Assembly: GCF_009725205.1 (NCBI RefSeq)
Contig: NZ_WNZY01000003.1
Coordinates: forward strand, 1-64,000
Reading direction: 5' to 3'
DNA from: Paenibacillus timonensis
Lineage (GTDB): Bacteria > Bacillota > Bacilli > Paenibacillales > Paenibacillaceae
Length of the DNA stretch: 64,000 bases
Position 1 is the stretch's first letter; each line of letters begins with the position of its first letter. Position numbers and translations under genes: made by a program. This document shows, piece by piece, positions 37,444 through 46,374 of the stretch. The notes beneath the pieces were generated by a model, which saw nothing but the letters and a program-made list of their open reading frames with translations, was not told where the DNA came from and ran no database searches.

Positions 37444-37480
37444 CTTCCTTTCCTCCAACTTTTTCTATCAAAATGACCCC

Positions 37481-37921
37481 TTATCGTTTCCAACTATCCA
37501 GCCAACCGGCCGTCGCCTCCATCATTCGTTCGCTCAAGGACGACGCATTCGCCTGATTCATCAAATGATCGGTCTCCGCGGCAATCAAATCGAATAATCC
37601 GCTACCCAACAGCAATGCCGTTAAGGTTGCCGCGATCGCATAATGCAGCAGCGGATGCCTGGTCCAAGACTTACGGCTGCCGCCGCGCTCCTTGCTCAGC
37701 TTCGCTTGCGGAAGTATCTCCATGATCGCCAGCATATAGGCGGCTTCATCCTCCAAACCAGGAAGCTCGCTTTCCAAAGAGGATAGTGCTGCGGTATAAG
37801 CGGCAAAGGCTGCCTCATCCCCTTGCAGCAGCGCATCTAATCGCGCCTCTGTGATGGAATCCAGGCTGCCGCGGATATAGCTCCGCCATAGCTCCAGTTC
37901 ATCTTGCGGTTGATGACTCAT
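37481..37921 (-). CDS. Probable anti-sigma factor (membrane)
   Basis: 146 aa from ATG 37919-37921, overlapping the sigma-factor stop by four bases (ATGA), with GGGAGGA before it. Acidic, helical N-terminal ~90 residues likely binding the sigma factor, then one membrane helix (HYAIAATLTALLLGSGLFDLI, residues ~101-121) and a short outside tail. It lacks the zinc motif HX3CX2C of many anti-sigma factors, so it is assigned by gene order and topology. Confidence 0.75.
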   Translation of the reverse strand: MSHQPQDELELWRSYIRGSLDSITEARLDALLQGDEAAFAAYTAALSSLESELPGLEDEAAYMLAIMEILPQAKLSKERGGSRKSWTRHPLLHYAIAATLTALLLGSGLFDLIAAETDHLMNQANASSLSERMMEATAGWLDSWKR

Positions 37922-38508
37922 CCCCATTCCTCCCTTGACCAATGCTCGCGAATATAGGCTCTTGCCCGGTACAACCTCGATTCGACCGTTTTCACCGCCA
38001 CACTAAGCTCTGCGGCAATTTGCTCATGACTTTTGCCCTCCAGGTAAAATTCCGTAACGATCTGACGATGTCCCGCTGGAAGCCCGGCGATACGTCGGCG
38101 TACTTCCGTACTCCGTTCCGCATCGATTAGCACAAACAAATGGTCCTCTTCCGAATCGGATAGCTGCAAGTCCAAATCTACGGGATCCCATTGCTCTTCC
38201 TTGCGCCGATCCCGCTTCCGCTTGATGTCGATCGACTTATTGACGGCGATCCGGGTAATCCAGGTCTTAAGCCCTTGGGAGCGATACTCCGGGAGAGATT
38301 TAAAGATTTGCAGAAAGGTTTCTTGTGCGGCGTCCTCTGCTTCCTTGGCGTCATGCAGCACCGAATGGGCTACCCGGTACACATAGGTCCCATATTCCCG
38401 GACTAACCAAGGAAAGACGCTGCGGTCTCCCCGCTGAAATCTTAGAATAAACGTCGTTTCATCAATGACTCTCCCCTCCTCCCCAATAGATAGACGACGG
38501 TTGTCCAT
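37918..38508 (-). CDS. ECF RNA polymerase sigma factor
   Basis: 196 aa. Sigma region 2 (about residues 38-80, with DAKEAEDAAQETFLQIFKSLPEYR) and region 4 (about 140-190, LPAGHRQIVTEFYLEGKSHEQIA...TVESRLYRARAYIRE). ATG at 38508 has only a weak GGGGCAGG site; GGGGAGGAGGGGAGAG is found 13 codons further in, before an in-frame ATT codon, so a later, unusual start cannot be excluded. Translationally coupled to its likely anti-sigma factor. Confidence 0.88.
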   Translation of the reverse strand: MDNRRLSIGEEGRVIDETTFILRFQRGDRSVFPWLVREYGTYVYRVAHSVLHDAKEAEDAAQETFLQIFKSLPEYRSQGLKTWITRIAVNKSIDIKRKRDRRKEEQWDPVDLDLQLSDSEEDHLFVLIDAERSTEVRRRIAGLPAGHRQIVTEFYLEGKSHEQIAAELSVAVKTVESRLYRARAYIREHWSREEWG

Positions 38509-38811
38509 CCTGCCCCTGCACTATTTAAAAAAACGTTTGAAACCGTTAAAGTTCTACAAACTCCCGCAATTTGAAATGAATGTCATAATATATTACATAA
38601 AATTCGGATATTTTAAATGTTTTAAAACTGCCTTTAAGAACGCTTAGGGGGACGAAAACACAAGGACCTACAGGATTTAAGCGCTTTATTGAGCCTTTAA
38701 CTCGTTTGTCAATATACATGACATCAAACTATAATTTCACTCAAGTTAACAGATCTCGCGTTAGGTTTAATTACATATCGTTAACTAAAAAACATCTTGG
38801 AGGTTGATGGA
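38509..38811. other. Divergent intergenic region, sigma factor / asparaginase
   Basis: About 300 bp of AT-rich DNA. Right part carries the asparaginase promoter. The left part should carry the sigma-factor promoter; a GAAC...CGT pair resembling ECF elements occurs near 38530-38555 but is weak. Confidence 0.45.
38706..38735 (+). promoter_or_regulatory. Sigma-A promoter of the asparaginase gene
   Basis: TTGTCA (38706-38711), 18-bp spacer, perfect TATAAT (38730-38735). Confidence 0.7.
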
Positions 38812-39972
38812 ATGAAGAAGTGGACATCCCGAAGTTTGAAGGCCTTATTGGTCACCGGCCTCGCCGTGACCGCGCTGCTCCCCAATTTATATCTCTCGCC
38901 GGCTTCCGCGGCCGAAACCGTTACGGGTACCGTTAACTCGACCGAAGCCGTAAAGAAGCTGCCGAAAGTGCAGGTCATCGCCACCGGCGGTACGCTGGCC
39001 GGGCAATCCACGGATGAAACGAGCTTCCAAACTTATCGGGCCGGTTCGCTGCCGATCGCCGATCTCGTGGCATCCCTCCCGAATAAGGATCAAATCGCCG
39101 AGGTCTCCACTTATCAGTTCGGCAACTCCGGCTCCAGCGCCTATACGATTGAGCAATTATACGATCTTTCCTTAAAAGTAGATGAAGCCCTCAAAACCCA
39201 GGACGGGGTCGTCGTCACAACGGGTACGGATACCATGGAGGAAATCGCCTATTTCCTCGACCTGACCGTACGTAGTCCGAAGCCGGTCGTCATCACGGGT
39301 TCGATGCGGCCTTGGACGGTCATCGGAACGGATGCTCCGGCCAACCTCTATAACGCCATTAAGCTGGCGGCGAGCGGGAAAACGAAGTATTTCGGCACCG
39401 TTCTGATGCTGAACGACGAGTTCCATGCCGCACGCGAAGTCACGAAAACGAACTCTTACCGTACCGATACGTTCGTGACTCCGGAAATCGGAGCGCTAGG
39501 TTATATCGACGAAAAAACGATCCGCGTATACCGCGCCCCCTTCCGCGCCTTGAAATCGACCACGGCTTGGGCTACGCCGTTCGATTTAAGCAAAATCACC
39601 AAAAAAGACTTGGCAAAAGTAGAAATCGCCTATTCCTATCAAGATGCCGGTGCAGGGGCGATCAGCGGGTTCGTCGCTAACGGAGCCAAAGGCATCGTCA
39701 CAGCCGGCACGGGAGCGGGCGGCATTTCCAAAGCGATGAGCGAAGAGCGCAAAGCCGCCATCGAGAAGGGCGTCGTGTTCGTGACGACAACCCGGACCGG
39801 CTCGGGCAGCAACTATTCCAGCGGCGACGGCGTTATTGCCGGCGACAACCTGAATGCGGCTCACGCCCGCATCCTCTTGGTGCTGTGCTTGTCCTTCTCT
39901 AAGGACTTCGATACAGTCAAGGATTGGTTCACCACGGTTGGGTACGGCCAAATTGAGCTTCCGGCCAAATAA
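38812..39972 (+). CDS. Secreted type II L-asparaginase
   Basis: 386 aa from ATG 38812 (GGAGGTTG before it). Signal peptide ends near SPASA-AE, followed by a ~20-residue linker. Both asparaginase signatures are seen: VIATGGTLAGQ with the nucleophile Thr, and VVTTGTDTMEEIAYFL with the Thr-Asp pair. It hydrolyses asparagine outside the membrane to aspartate and ammonia. Monocistronic with own promoter and a strong terminator. Confidence 0.94.
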   Translation: MKKWTSRSLKALLVTGLAVTALLPNLYLSPASAAETVTGTVNSTEAVKKLPKVQVIATGGTLAGQSTDETSFQTYRAGSLPIADLVASLPNKDQIAEVSTYQFGNSGSSAYTIEQLYDLSLKVDEALKTQDGVVVTTGTDTMEEIAYFLDLTVRSPKPVVITGSMRPWTVIGTDAPANLYNAIKLAASGKTKYFGTVLMLNDEFHAAREVTKTNSYRTDTFVTPEIGALGYIDEKTIRVYRAPFRALKSTTAWATPFDLSKITKKDLAKVEIAYSYQDAGAGAISGFVANGAKGIVTAGTGAGGISKAMSEERKAAIEKGVVFVTTTRTGSGSNYSSGDGVIAGDNLNAAHARILLVLCLSFSKDFDTVKDWFTTVGYGQIELPAK

Positions 39973-39990
39973 GGAAGCCTATCTCCATAG

Positions 39991-40031
39991 AACAAGCCGC
40001 GCGTTCGTTAAGTACGCGCGGCTTGTTTTTT
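39991..40031 (+). terminator. Rho-independent terminator of the asparaginase gene
   Basis: 14-bp perfect stem (39991-40004 with 40014-40027), then T run to 40031. Confidence 0.92.
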
Positions 40032-40089
40032 GCCTGATTGACGAGCTTGTGGGGAATCGGTAAGATTTGGGTGGAGGTGTTGATCCAAA

Positions 40090-40458
40090 ATGACATTACT
40101 GCTTACTTTGGGCGGAATCATGATGTTCCTCGCCGTCGCACTCGGTGCCTTCGGCGCCCATGCCCTTAAAAATCGCTTGACCGAGGATCGGCAGAAAACG
40201 TACCAGACCGGGATTCAGTACCATTTCGCCCACGGACTGGGGTTAATTCTGCTTGGTCTTGCCGCGGCGCAGTTCGAGAGCGAATCGCAAATCGTACTCG
40301 CCGGTTGGTTCCTGTTTGCCGGGATGATCCTGTTCTCCGGCAGCCTGTATGCCTTGAGCTTGACCGGTATCCGCAAATTAGGCGCCATCACGCCGATTGG
40401 CGGTGTTTGCTTTCTTGCGGGCTGGGTGATCTTCGTCATCGCCGCGATCCAAGGCTGA
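40090..40458 (+). CDS. DUF423 family small membrane protein
   Basis: 122 aa with four membrane helices. The family motif LGAFGAHALK lies near residues 18-27 and YQTGIQYHFAHGLGLI near residues 38-53. Resembles Bacillus YwdK. Function not established. GGAGGTG before the ATG. Its 3' end overlaps the convergent MFS gene by 23 bp. Confidence 0.9.
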   Translation: MTLLLTLGGIMMFLAVALGAFGAHALKNRLTEDRQKTYQTGIQYHFAHGLGLILLGLAAAQFESESQIVLAGWFLFAGMILFSGSLYALSLTGIRKLGAITPIGGVCFLAGWVIFVIAAIQG

Positions 40459-41613
40459 CTTTCCCCTGAACCCCGACTAGGTAGATCACGACGAACAAAA
40501 TCATGCTGACGGGCAGGATCAGAAATCCGCGCTCGTAGCCGACCAGGTCGATGATCTTTCCGAAGAAGAAATTAAACCCGATGTCGAACAAGGAAGCGAC
40601 GCTAATGATCGCCCCCGTCGCCGTGGATATCATGGCCGCGGGGTAAAACTTCTGCAGCATCATGACGATCGTCGGATACAGGATGGAGAAAAACAATCCG
40701 CTGGCGCTCAGCAGCCAAAGCCCCGACGCTCCCCACAAAATCCCCGCAACGTAAAGGGCGCAAGCCGCAAGCGCAAACGCCGTAATGCTCCGGAACAGGC
40801 CGATTCTATCGATCAACGGGGAGAACACCAGCCTGCCTACCGTAATGCCCCCGAAAAAGACGGCCAAATAGTTCGCCGCCGCTCCTTTGGACAAATCCAG
40901 GTGAAACGTCCCGTAGGCGACCAGCCAGTTTAAGATGCCATGCTCGGCGATAAAGTAGAAACCAAACAAGAACACCAGCGGGATGAACGAGCGGCTGGCC
41001 AGAACGTCTTTAAACCGGTACTTCCGGCCAGACTCTGCCCCCGTTTCTCCTTCACTCCGATTATCGGGAATCCGGTTCAAAGAAAGGATCAGAAACGCGA
41101 CGACGCCCAGGACGAGCAGAATAACGTTGGTCAACTTCCAGTCGACAAACTCTCAGCGAAGTTGCCCGCCAAGCTTTGGCTCCCGGTCGTGCCGATCCCT
41201 TGCACGAAAAACAAAAAATTCACCGCCAGCCCCGGCGTCGTTACAAAAAGCAGCGGGGTCACGATGTTAATCGTCGTGCTCAGCAAGGTGGAAGCGCCCA
41301 TCGCCAGAAACATTCCGATCAATATGGCGTAAAAGTTATCCGACAGCACGAACAGCAGCAACGCCAGCATCCAGACGATCAGCATCGCCAACATCGCTTT
41401 CTTCCGTTCGAAGCGGTCCATTAGCCTGCCCCCGACCAGCAAAAAGAAAAGATTCCCTCCATAACTGACCGTGACGATTTGCGCCACCTGGTCGGCCGTC
41501 AGCCGGAAATGATCGGCGAACACGACGGAAAATACGCCGCGCAAACTATCGCTGGCGCCAAGCGCAATCATCAAAACGAAAAATCCCCAAAACACGTGGT
41601 TCTTGTTCTTCAC
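40436..41613 (-). pseudogene. MFS transporter, broken by a single-base frameshift
   Basis: Two frames together make one 12-helix major facilitator protein of about 392 aa. The first (41131-41613) covers helices 1-5 and stops at TGA 41131-41133; the second (40436 to about 41149) continues with FVDWKLTNVILLVLG in another frame. Only two bases remain between the last first-frame codon (GAG, 41152-41154) and TTT (41147-41149), so one base has been lost near 41150. The TTG at 41132-41134 that opens the second frame overlaps the stop and has only GGAAG close to it. Either a true pseudogene or a sequencing error. Confidence 0.75.
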
Positions 41614-41741
41614 GGCGGCACTTCTCCCATGACGGTATGTATTGGTTTCACATCAAAAGGCAGGCTGCTTTATGCGTAACAGCCCGCCACTCGTATCATA
41701 TCAAAAATTCGGCAATCCAGCCGCAATGATTTCAAGCATTA

Positions 41742-43127
41742 CTACTGCTTGGAGCAGGCCACGACATGCGTCTCCCCTTCTCCCACTTCGACGGCGATGA
41801 AGGAGATTGCGCCACCGAGCTCCGTCGTTACGGTTTGTGCCGGCACAGCCTCCCCGTTATGGTACAATACGTCGGTGCGTACGGGAAAAGCAGCCTTCCA
41901 TATAAGTGCCTCTCCCTCTTGGAGAGTAAACGCCGTCTTTCCGTTTCCTTGATGACGTACCGAAAACGTCCTTCCGAGTGCCGGCACTTCAGTCAATTCC
42001 GCCCACTCCAGGGAGGACGGAAGCTTCGGCAGCGTCGACAGCGAATGTTTGCCGTCGCCCGCGATCCCCATCAACCCTGTTGCCGCGGCCCCGACCGCGC
42101 AATAGGATACCTCGGGATCCTCTCGGCGGTCCAGCGACGGATCGACCAGTTCCTTCAGTTCGCGGAAGGCTTCCTCAACCATGCCGTACCGGTAGAAAAT
42201 ATCCGGCAAATACGTCTTCCCTTCCACGTTTTCCACGAGATGGACATCGACGTCTTGCAAAGCGCGCCGCAGCTTGTCCGGATCTGTCACCGCCCCAAAA
42301 TAAAGCGGAAGGAACGTGCCTTCGGCATTATATTTCGTGACGAACGACCGGTCTTGCCGCATCGCGCCGCTGAACCGCCCTTGATCTTCGCACCACCATT
42401 GGCGGTCGTATATCTGTTCCAACTCGTGCGCTTTGGCGGCATAGAGCTCCTTCTCGTCGTTCCGTCCGGTTAATTCAGCCATCTTCGAGAAAGCGCGATA
42501 AGCGGCAATCTGCGCGCCAATCATATCCCCGCCCGCCAAAGGCTGGATACCCGCTTCGTTGTATGTGGCCAGGCCGCGGCGTCCGTAAGCGGGGGCGTAG
42601 TCCAAAATACCGTCCCCATCCTTGTCCCACGTTTTCGTATATTCGGTGAAGGTCAATCGGAAGAATTCCCGAAGGACCGGATGTTCCAAGTAGTCTTCGT
42701 CGCCCGTCCACAAGTACATCCGCCAGCATGCATCGATGATGTCGAAGTTAGCCGGCAGGTTATACCAGAAGTCCTTATCGTTATCATAATCTTCTTTGGC
42801 AGGCTTGTTGTCCTTGGTGATTTCCCAGTAGGTGCACCAATCCCGCGACGGCGCGATATTCTCGGCAAAGCGAAGCAGCATATTTTTCGTGTGCGGCGCA
42901 AGGCCCAGGGCCGCAGCCCCGGCGCTGTGATGCATCACGTCCCGGATGCAAAACGCTTCGCGGCCCGGCAAGGCCGCTTCGTACCAAAGCCCGACGGCAT
43001 CTTCGCCGAAATGAGCGTATGCCAACGCTTGATTTTTCGCCCAAACGAATCCTTCATTCAACGCCGTATCCGGCGAACGAAAGGCGATCGCCCCGGCTTT
43101 TTTCCTCAATCCCATCGTTTCGGTCAC
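41742..43127 (-). CDS. Six-hairpin (alpha/alpha)6-barrel glycosidase-like protein
   Basis: 461 aa, cytoplasmic. Helical-barrel pattern with conserved acidic segments FCIRDVMHHSAGAA, DIIDACWRMYLWTGDEDYLE and DGDGILDYAPAYGRRGLATYNEAG, then a C-terminal beta domain (~residues 385-461). This looks like a glycoside hydrolase of the six-hairpin clan (rhamnosidase/trehalase-like), but I cannot name the family or substrate. GTG start with GGAGG close before it. It is 25 bp downstream of the ABC permease genes, so it probably acts on the imported sugar. Confidence 0.8.
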   Translation of the reverse strand: MTETMGLRKKAGAIAFRSPDTALNEGFVWAKNQALAYAHFGEDAVGLWYEAALPGREAFCIRDVMHHSAGAAALGLAPHTKNMLLRFAENIAPSRDWCTYWEITKDNKPAKEDYDNDKDFWYNLPANFDIIDACWRMYLWTGDEDYLEHPVLREFFRLTFTEYTKTWDKDGDGILDYAPAYGRRGLATYNEAGIQPLAGGDMIGAQIAAYRAFSKMAELTGRNDEKELYAAKAHELEQIYDRQWWCEDQGRFSGAMRQDRSFVTKYNAEGTFLPLYFGAVTDPDKLRRALQDVDVHLVENVEGKTYLPDIFYRYGMVEEAFRELKELVDPSLDRREDPEVSYCAVGAAATGLMGIAGDGKHSLSTLPKLPSSLEWAELTEVPALGRTFSVRHQGNGKTAFTLQEGEALIWKAAFPVRTDVLYHNGEAVPAQTVTTELGGAISFIAVEVGEGETHVVACSKQ

Positions 43128-43151
43128 TATCCTCCACTCCCCTATGTTTAT

Positions 43152-43997
43152 TTAGCTCTCTTTCGAACCCGAGAAAGTCAACCCTTCCATGAACGCCTTT
43201 TGGGCGGTGAAGAACAAAATGATGCACGGCAAGGTGATCACGACCGCGGCAGCCATCAGCAAATTCGTATCGGTCGAGTAGGTCCCCTGGAATCCGGCCA
43301 AGCCCAAAGTGAGCGTCTTCCAGCGGTCGCTGTTGACGTAAATGAGCGGCCCCATAAAGTTGTTCCAAGAACCCATGAACACCATAACGCCGACAGCCAT
43401 CAACGCCGGCTTGGACAACGGCAGGAAGATGGTTCGCCATATCTTGAAATAGCCGCACCCATCGATGATCGCCGCCTCCTCCAGACCTACCGGCAGCCGG
43501 GAATAAAATTGCCGGAACAAAAAAATGTAAAACGGCGAAGCGAAAAACGCCGGAACGATCAGCGGGTACAACGAATCCAGCATCCCCAGATTCTTGAACA
43601 GGATGAATTGGGGAATCATCGTCACTTCGCCGGGCAGCAGCATCGTTGACAGCACCAGCACAAACATCAACCCGCTGCCTTTAACCTTTAAACGAGCAAA
43701 CGCATACCCGACGAGCGAACAGGAAAACACCGTGCCGATGATCGGCAAAACGGTAGTGATCAGGGAATTGACCAAATAACGGCCAAAAGGGAAAGACGTC
43801 AACGCTTTGGCATAGTTTTCCCACCGCCAGTTTTGCGGCCATAGGCTCATGCCCGATCTCGCGATCTCTTCCAAGCTTCGCAGCGAAGCGGCGATCATCC
43901 ATACGAACGGATACAAAAACGCGACGCTTCCTGCGATCAGCACGACATAAGCCAACATGCGGGTTGCGACGTTTTTACCCCCTCTGTTTGCGGACAC
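43152..43997 (-). CDS. Carbohydrate ABC transporter permease, MalG type
   Basis: 281 aa from a GTG at 43995-43997 with GGAGGGAGG before it; the frame runs a few codons further up to a TTG inside that site. Six helices and the EAA loop EEAAIIDGCGYFKIWRTIFLPL, where it binds the ATPase. It overlaps the end of the first permease gene by 23 bp. The ATPase (MsmX type) is not encoded here, which is common in Firmicutes. Confidence 0.92.
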   Translation of the reverse strand: MSANRGGKNVATRMLAYVVLIAGSVAFLYPFVWMIAASLRSLEEIARSGMSLWPQNWRWENYAKALTSFPFGRYLVNSLITTVLPIIGTVFSCSLVGYAFARLKVKGSGLMFVLVLSTMLLPGEVTMIPQFILFKNLGMLDSLYPLIVPAFFASPFYIFLFRQFYSRLPVGLEEAAIIDGCGYFKIWRTIFLPLSKPALMAVGVMVFMGSWNNFMGPLIYVNSDRWKTLTLGLAGFQGTYSTDTNLLMAAAVVITLPCIILFFTAQKAFMEGLTFSGSKES

Positions 43998-45030
43998 GGC
44001 GATTCCTCCCTCCAACTTCGTTTTCGTAATACACCCACAGCGCGCTGCTGCGGAATACCAAGGCCGTGAAAATCAGGATGATCACGAACAGCACCCAGGC
44101 CAACGCGGAGCCGTAGCCCATTTTGAACCACATGAAGGCGTTTTGGTACAAATAATAGGCGTAAAACAGCAAGGAATTGTCGGGACCGCCGGCGACCAGA
44201 AACCCTTGGGTAAACGTCTGGAACGCACCAATCATGCTCGTTACGGCATTAAAGAACAGGATCGGCGATATTTGCGGAAGCGTGACACTCCACATTTTGC
44301 GCAGCGCCGACGCGCCGTCGATTTCCGCCTGCTCGTACAGGCTCTGCGGAATGTCCGTCAAACCAGCCAGGTATATGATCATGTTGCCACCGACCGTCCA
44401 CAGGCTCATGATAATAATGGCTGGCATGGACCAGGCCGGACTCGACAGCCAGGCCGGACCTTCGATGCCCACGAGACGCAGCACCGAGTTGATCAAACCA
44501 ACATTCGGGTTGAAAATCCAGATGAACAGCACCATTTGCGCAACGCCCTGCACGAGGGTCGGCAAATAATAGATCGTGCGGAACAGGTATATTCCCCGCA
44601 GCTTCAAATTCATCAACAGGGCGATTAGCAGCGACAACACGACCTGCAGCGGTACGCTCACCAGCGTGTAATAGAAGGTGACGCTGAGGGATTTGTAGAA
44701 CATACTGTCTGTAAACAGCCGCCGATAGTTATCGAGCCCGGCCCATTCGGGATCGCTGACGACCTCCCAATGGGTAAAGCTGATGTAAAAGGAAAAGATC
44801 ATCGGCCCAAGCGTAAACAGCAAAAAACCTACGACCCAGACCGATACGAACAGATAGAAACTGGCCGTTTTGGCATGCATCACTTTTTTCTTGACCAGAA
44901 ATCCGGTAACCGCGAACAGGACGACATACAGAAGGAGAATGCAGGTCAGAAAAGGGAGGAGCGGCAGCAAGGCTGCCGGCATCCCCAACGTTTCGAAAAA
45001 CCGGTAAAGTGCTTCGATGATTCCGTTCAT
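43975..45030 (-). CDS. Carbohydrate ABC transporter permease, MalF type
   Basis: 351 aa with eight helices, two more than many partners because of an N-terminal hydrophobic pair (residues ~17-45). EAA loop SLYEQAEIDGASALRKMWSVTLP is present. Together with the second permease it forms the import channel for a sugar or oligosaccharide delivered by the lipoprotein. 15 bp after the binding-protein gene. Confidence 0.92.
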   Translation of the reverse strand: MNGIIEALYRFFETLGMPAALLPLLPFLTCILLLYVVLFAVTGFLVKKKVMHAKTASFYLFVSVWVVGFLLFTLGPMIFSFYISFTHWEVVSDPEWAGLDNYRRLFTDSMFYKSLSVTFYYTLVSVPLQVVLSLLIALLMNLKLRGIYLFRTIYYLPTLVQGVAQMVLFIWIFNPNVGLINSVLRLVGIEGPAWLSSPAWSMPAIIIMSLWTVGGNMIIYLAGLTDIPQSLYEQAEIDGASALRKMWSVTLPQISPILFFNAVTSMIGAFQTFTQGFLVAGGPDNSLLFYAYYLYQNAFMWFKMGYGSALAWVLFVIILIFTALVFRSSALWVYYENEVGGRNRRVRKQRG

Positions 45031-45045
45031 AAGCCGCTCCCGTTA

Positions 45046-46314
45046 TTATTGTCTTAAGATCTGGTTAATCTTATCTGCTACCTGCGGGAAAATCTCTTTG
45101 ACGTCGTGAGTCCCGATGCCGATCGGGGTCAAATCGTCAATGGCTTTCATTTCGTTGTTGATTTCGTTGGTCCGTTTTTGAGCCTCCTGGTTATGCTGGT
45201 TTTCTGAGGCCAATACGAAGGCTTTCAAGTTCTTGTCCGGATAGATTTGCTCAAAGGCTTCCGCCGCGTTTGCCAACACCGGTACGCCGTAGGCGCTCTT
45301 GTCGCCGCCGATGATTTTTTGCGCTTCCACGTTTTGCGTCAAATATTCAATGAATGTCTTGGCTGCTTCCGGATTTTTGCTATCCTTGCTAAGCGCCAAT
45401 CCGTCCACTTCCTTGGAGCCGCCATTCCCGGGGAACGGCACCAGGTCCCAGTTAAATCCTTCCGTATCGGCCATTTGCGGAATATACCATGGACCGAAGT
45501 CGGTAAACATGCCGATTCGTCCGCCAAGGTACCAGTTCATCATGTTTTGCCCTTGCTTCTCGCTATCGCTTGGAACGATCCCCGCTTGCTTCGTAGAGAC
45601 GATGTATTCCCCGGCAGCGATCGCTTCCGGTGTATTCAGCTCCGATTGGCTCAAATCGTCGTTATAATATCGGCCTCCGAAAGCATAAATCCAGTTGCCA
45701 AGCCATAACGGTTCAGAACCGTATATTTTGGACGAACCTTCGCCGGAAGTGATTTTCTTGGCGATTTCGTCGAAAAGCTCCGTCGTCATCGGCTCGGTTT
45801 TGCTCGGCAGCGGGATGTTGTTCTTTTCGAACAAATCCACATTGATGGCCATGACCTTCGGTTTAATAATAAACGGCGCGGCGTACACCTTGCCGTCAAT
45901 CGACATCGCCTCCACCAGGGATGGCGAGCTGAACGCCGATGCATTGACTTGCAGTTCTTGGAAAGCGTTTGCAAACCCAGGTAAGTCCCCTCCTGAGATC
46001 AGGATGACATCAGGGACGGTGCCGCCTGCGATCATCGTTTGCAATTTGGTGAGGTAATCTTGTTGAATCCACTGGTTTTCCACTTTGATTTCCGGATGGT
46101 TGGTTTGAAAATCGTTGATCACCCGCTTAATCGCATCGGCCTCCGTTTGCGCACCCCAATAAGCGAAACTGATGCTTCCCTTTACGGCCGAACCCGTATT
46201 CGCAGCATTATTTTGTGCGTCGGCGTTATTTTGTGCGGCATTGTTTCCGCCGCCGCATGCGGTTAAGCCGAATACAACAAGTAAAGTCAGTACCATTAAA
46301 GACCATTTTTTCAC
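45046..46314 (-). CDS. Carbohydrate ABC transporter substrate-binding lipoprotein
   Basis: 422 aa. Lipobox GLTAC (Cys20), Asn-rich linker, then a family-1 solute-binding fold (INFAYW-like start ISFAYWGAQTEADAIKRVI, PDVILISGGDLPGFA). It captures an unknown sugar for the two downstream permeases. Gene order LacI-binding protein-permease-permease-glycosidase marks a complete uptake operon. Confidence 0.92.
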   Translation of the reverse strand: MKKWSLMVLTLLVVFGLTACGGGNNAAQNNADAQNNAANTGSAVKGSISFAYWGAQTEADAIKRVINDFQTNHPEIKVENQWIQQDYLTKLQTMIAGGTVPDVILISGGDLPGFANAFQELQVNASAFSSPSLVEAMSIDGKVYAAPFIIKPKVMAINVDLFEKNNIPLPSKTEPMTTELFDEIAKKITSGEGSSKIYGSEPLWLGNWIYAFGGRYYNDDLSQSELNTPEAIAAGEYIVSTKQAGIVPSDSEKQGQNMMNWYLGGRIGMFTDFGPWYIPQMADTEGFNWDLVPFPGNGGSKEVDGLALSKDSKNPEAAKTFIEYLTQNVEAQKIIGGDKSAYGVPVLANAAEAFEQIYPDKNLKAFVLASENQHNQEAQKRTNEINNEMKAIDDLTPIGIGTHDVKEIFPQVADKINQILRQ

Positions 46315-46374
46315 TTTGCTTCCCCCTAATGATAGTGATATGGCCGGAGCAGCGTCAGCAACCGGCCCTATCGG

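Noticed and set aside
40436..41134. Two separate half-size MFS genes
   Set aside because: The second half has only a weak start signal and the two halves complete one standard 12-helix carrier.
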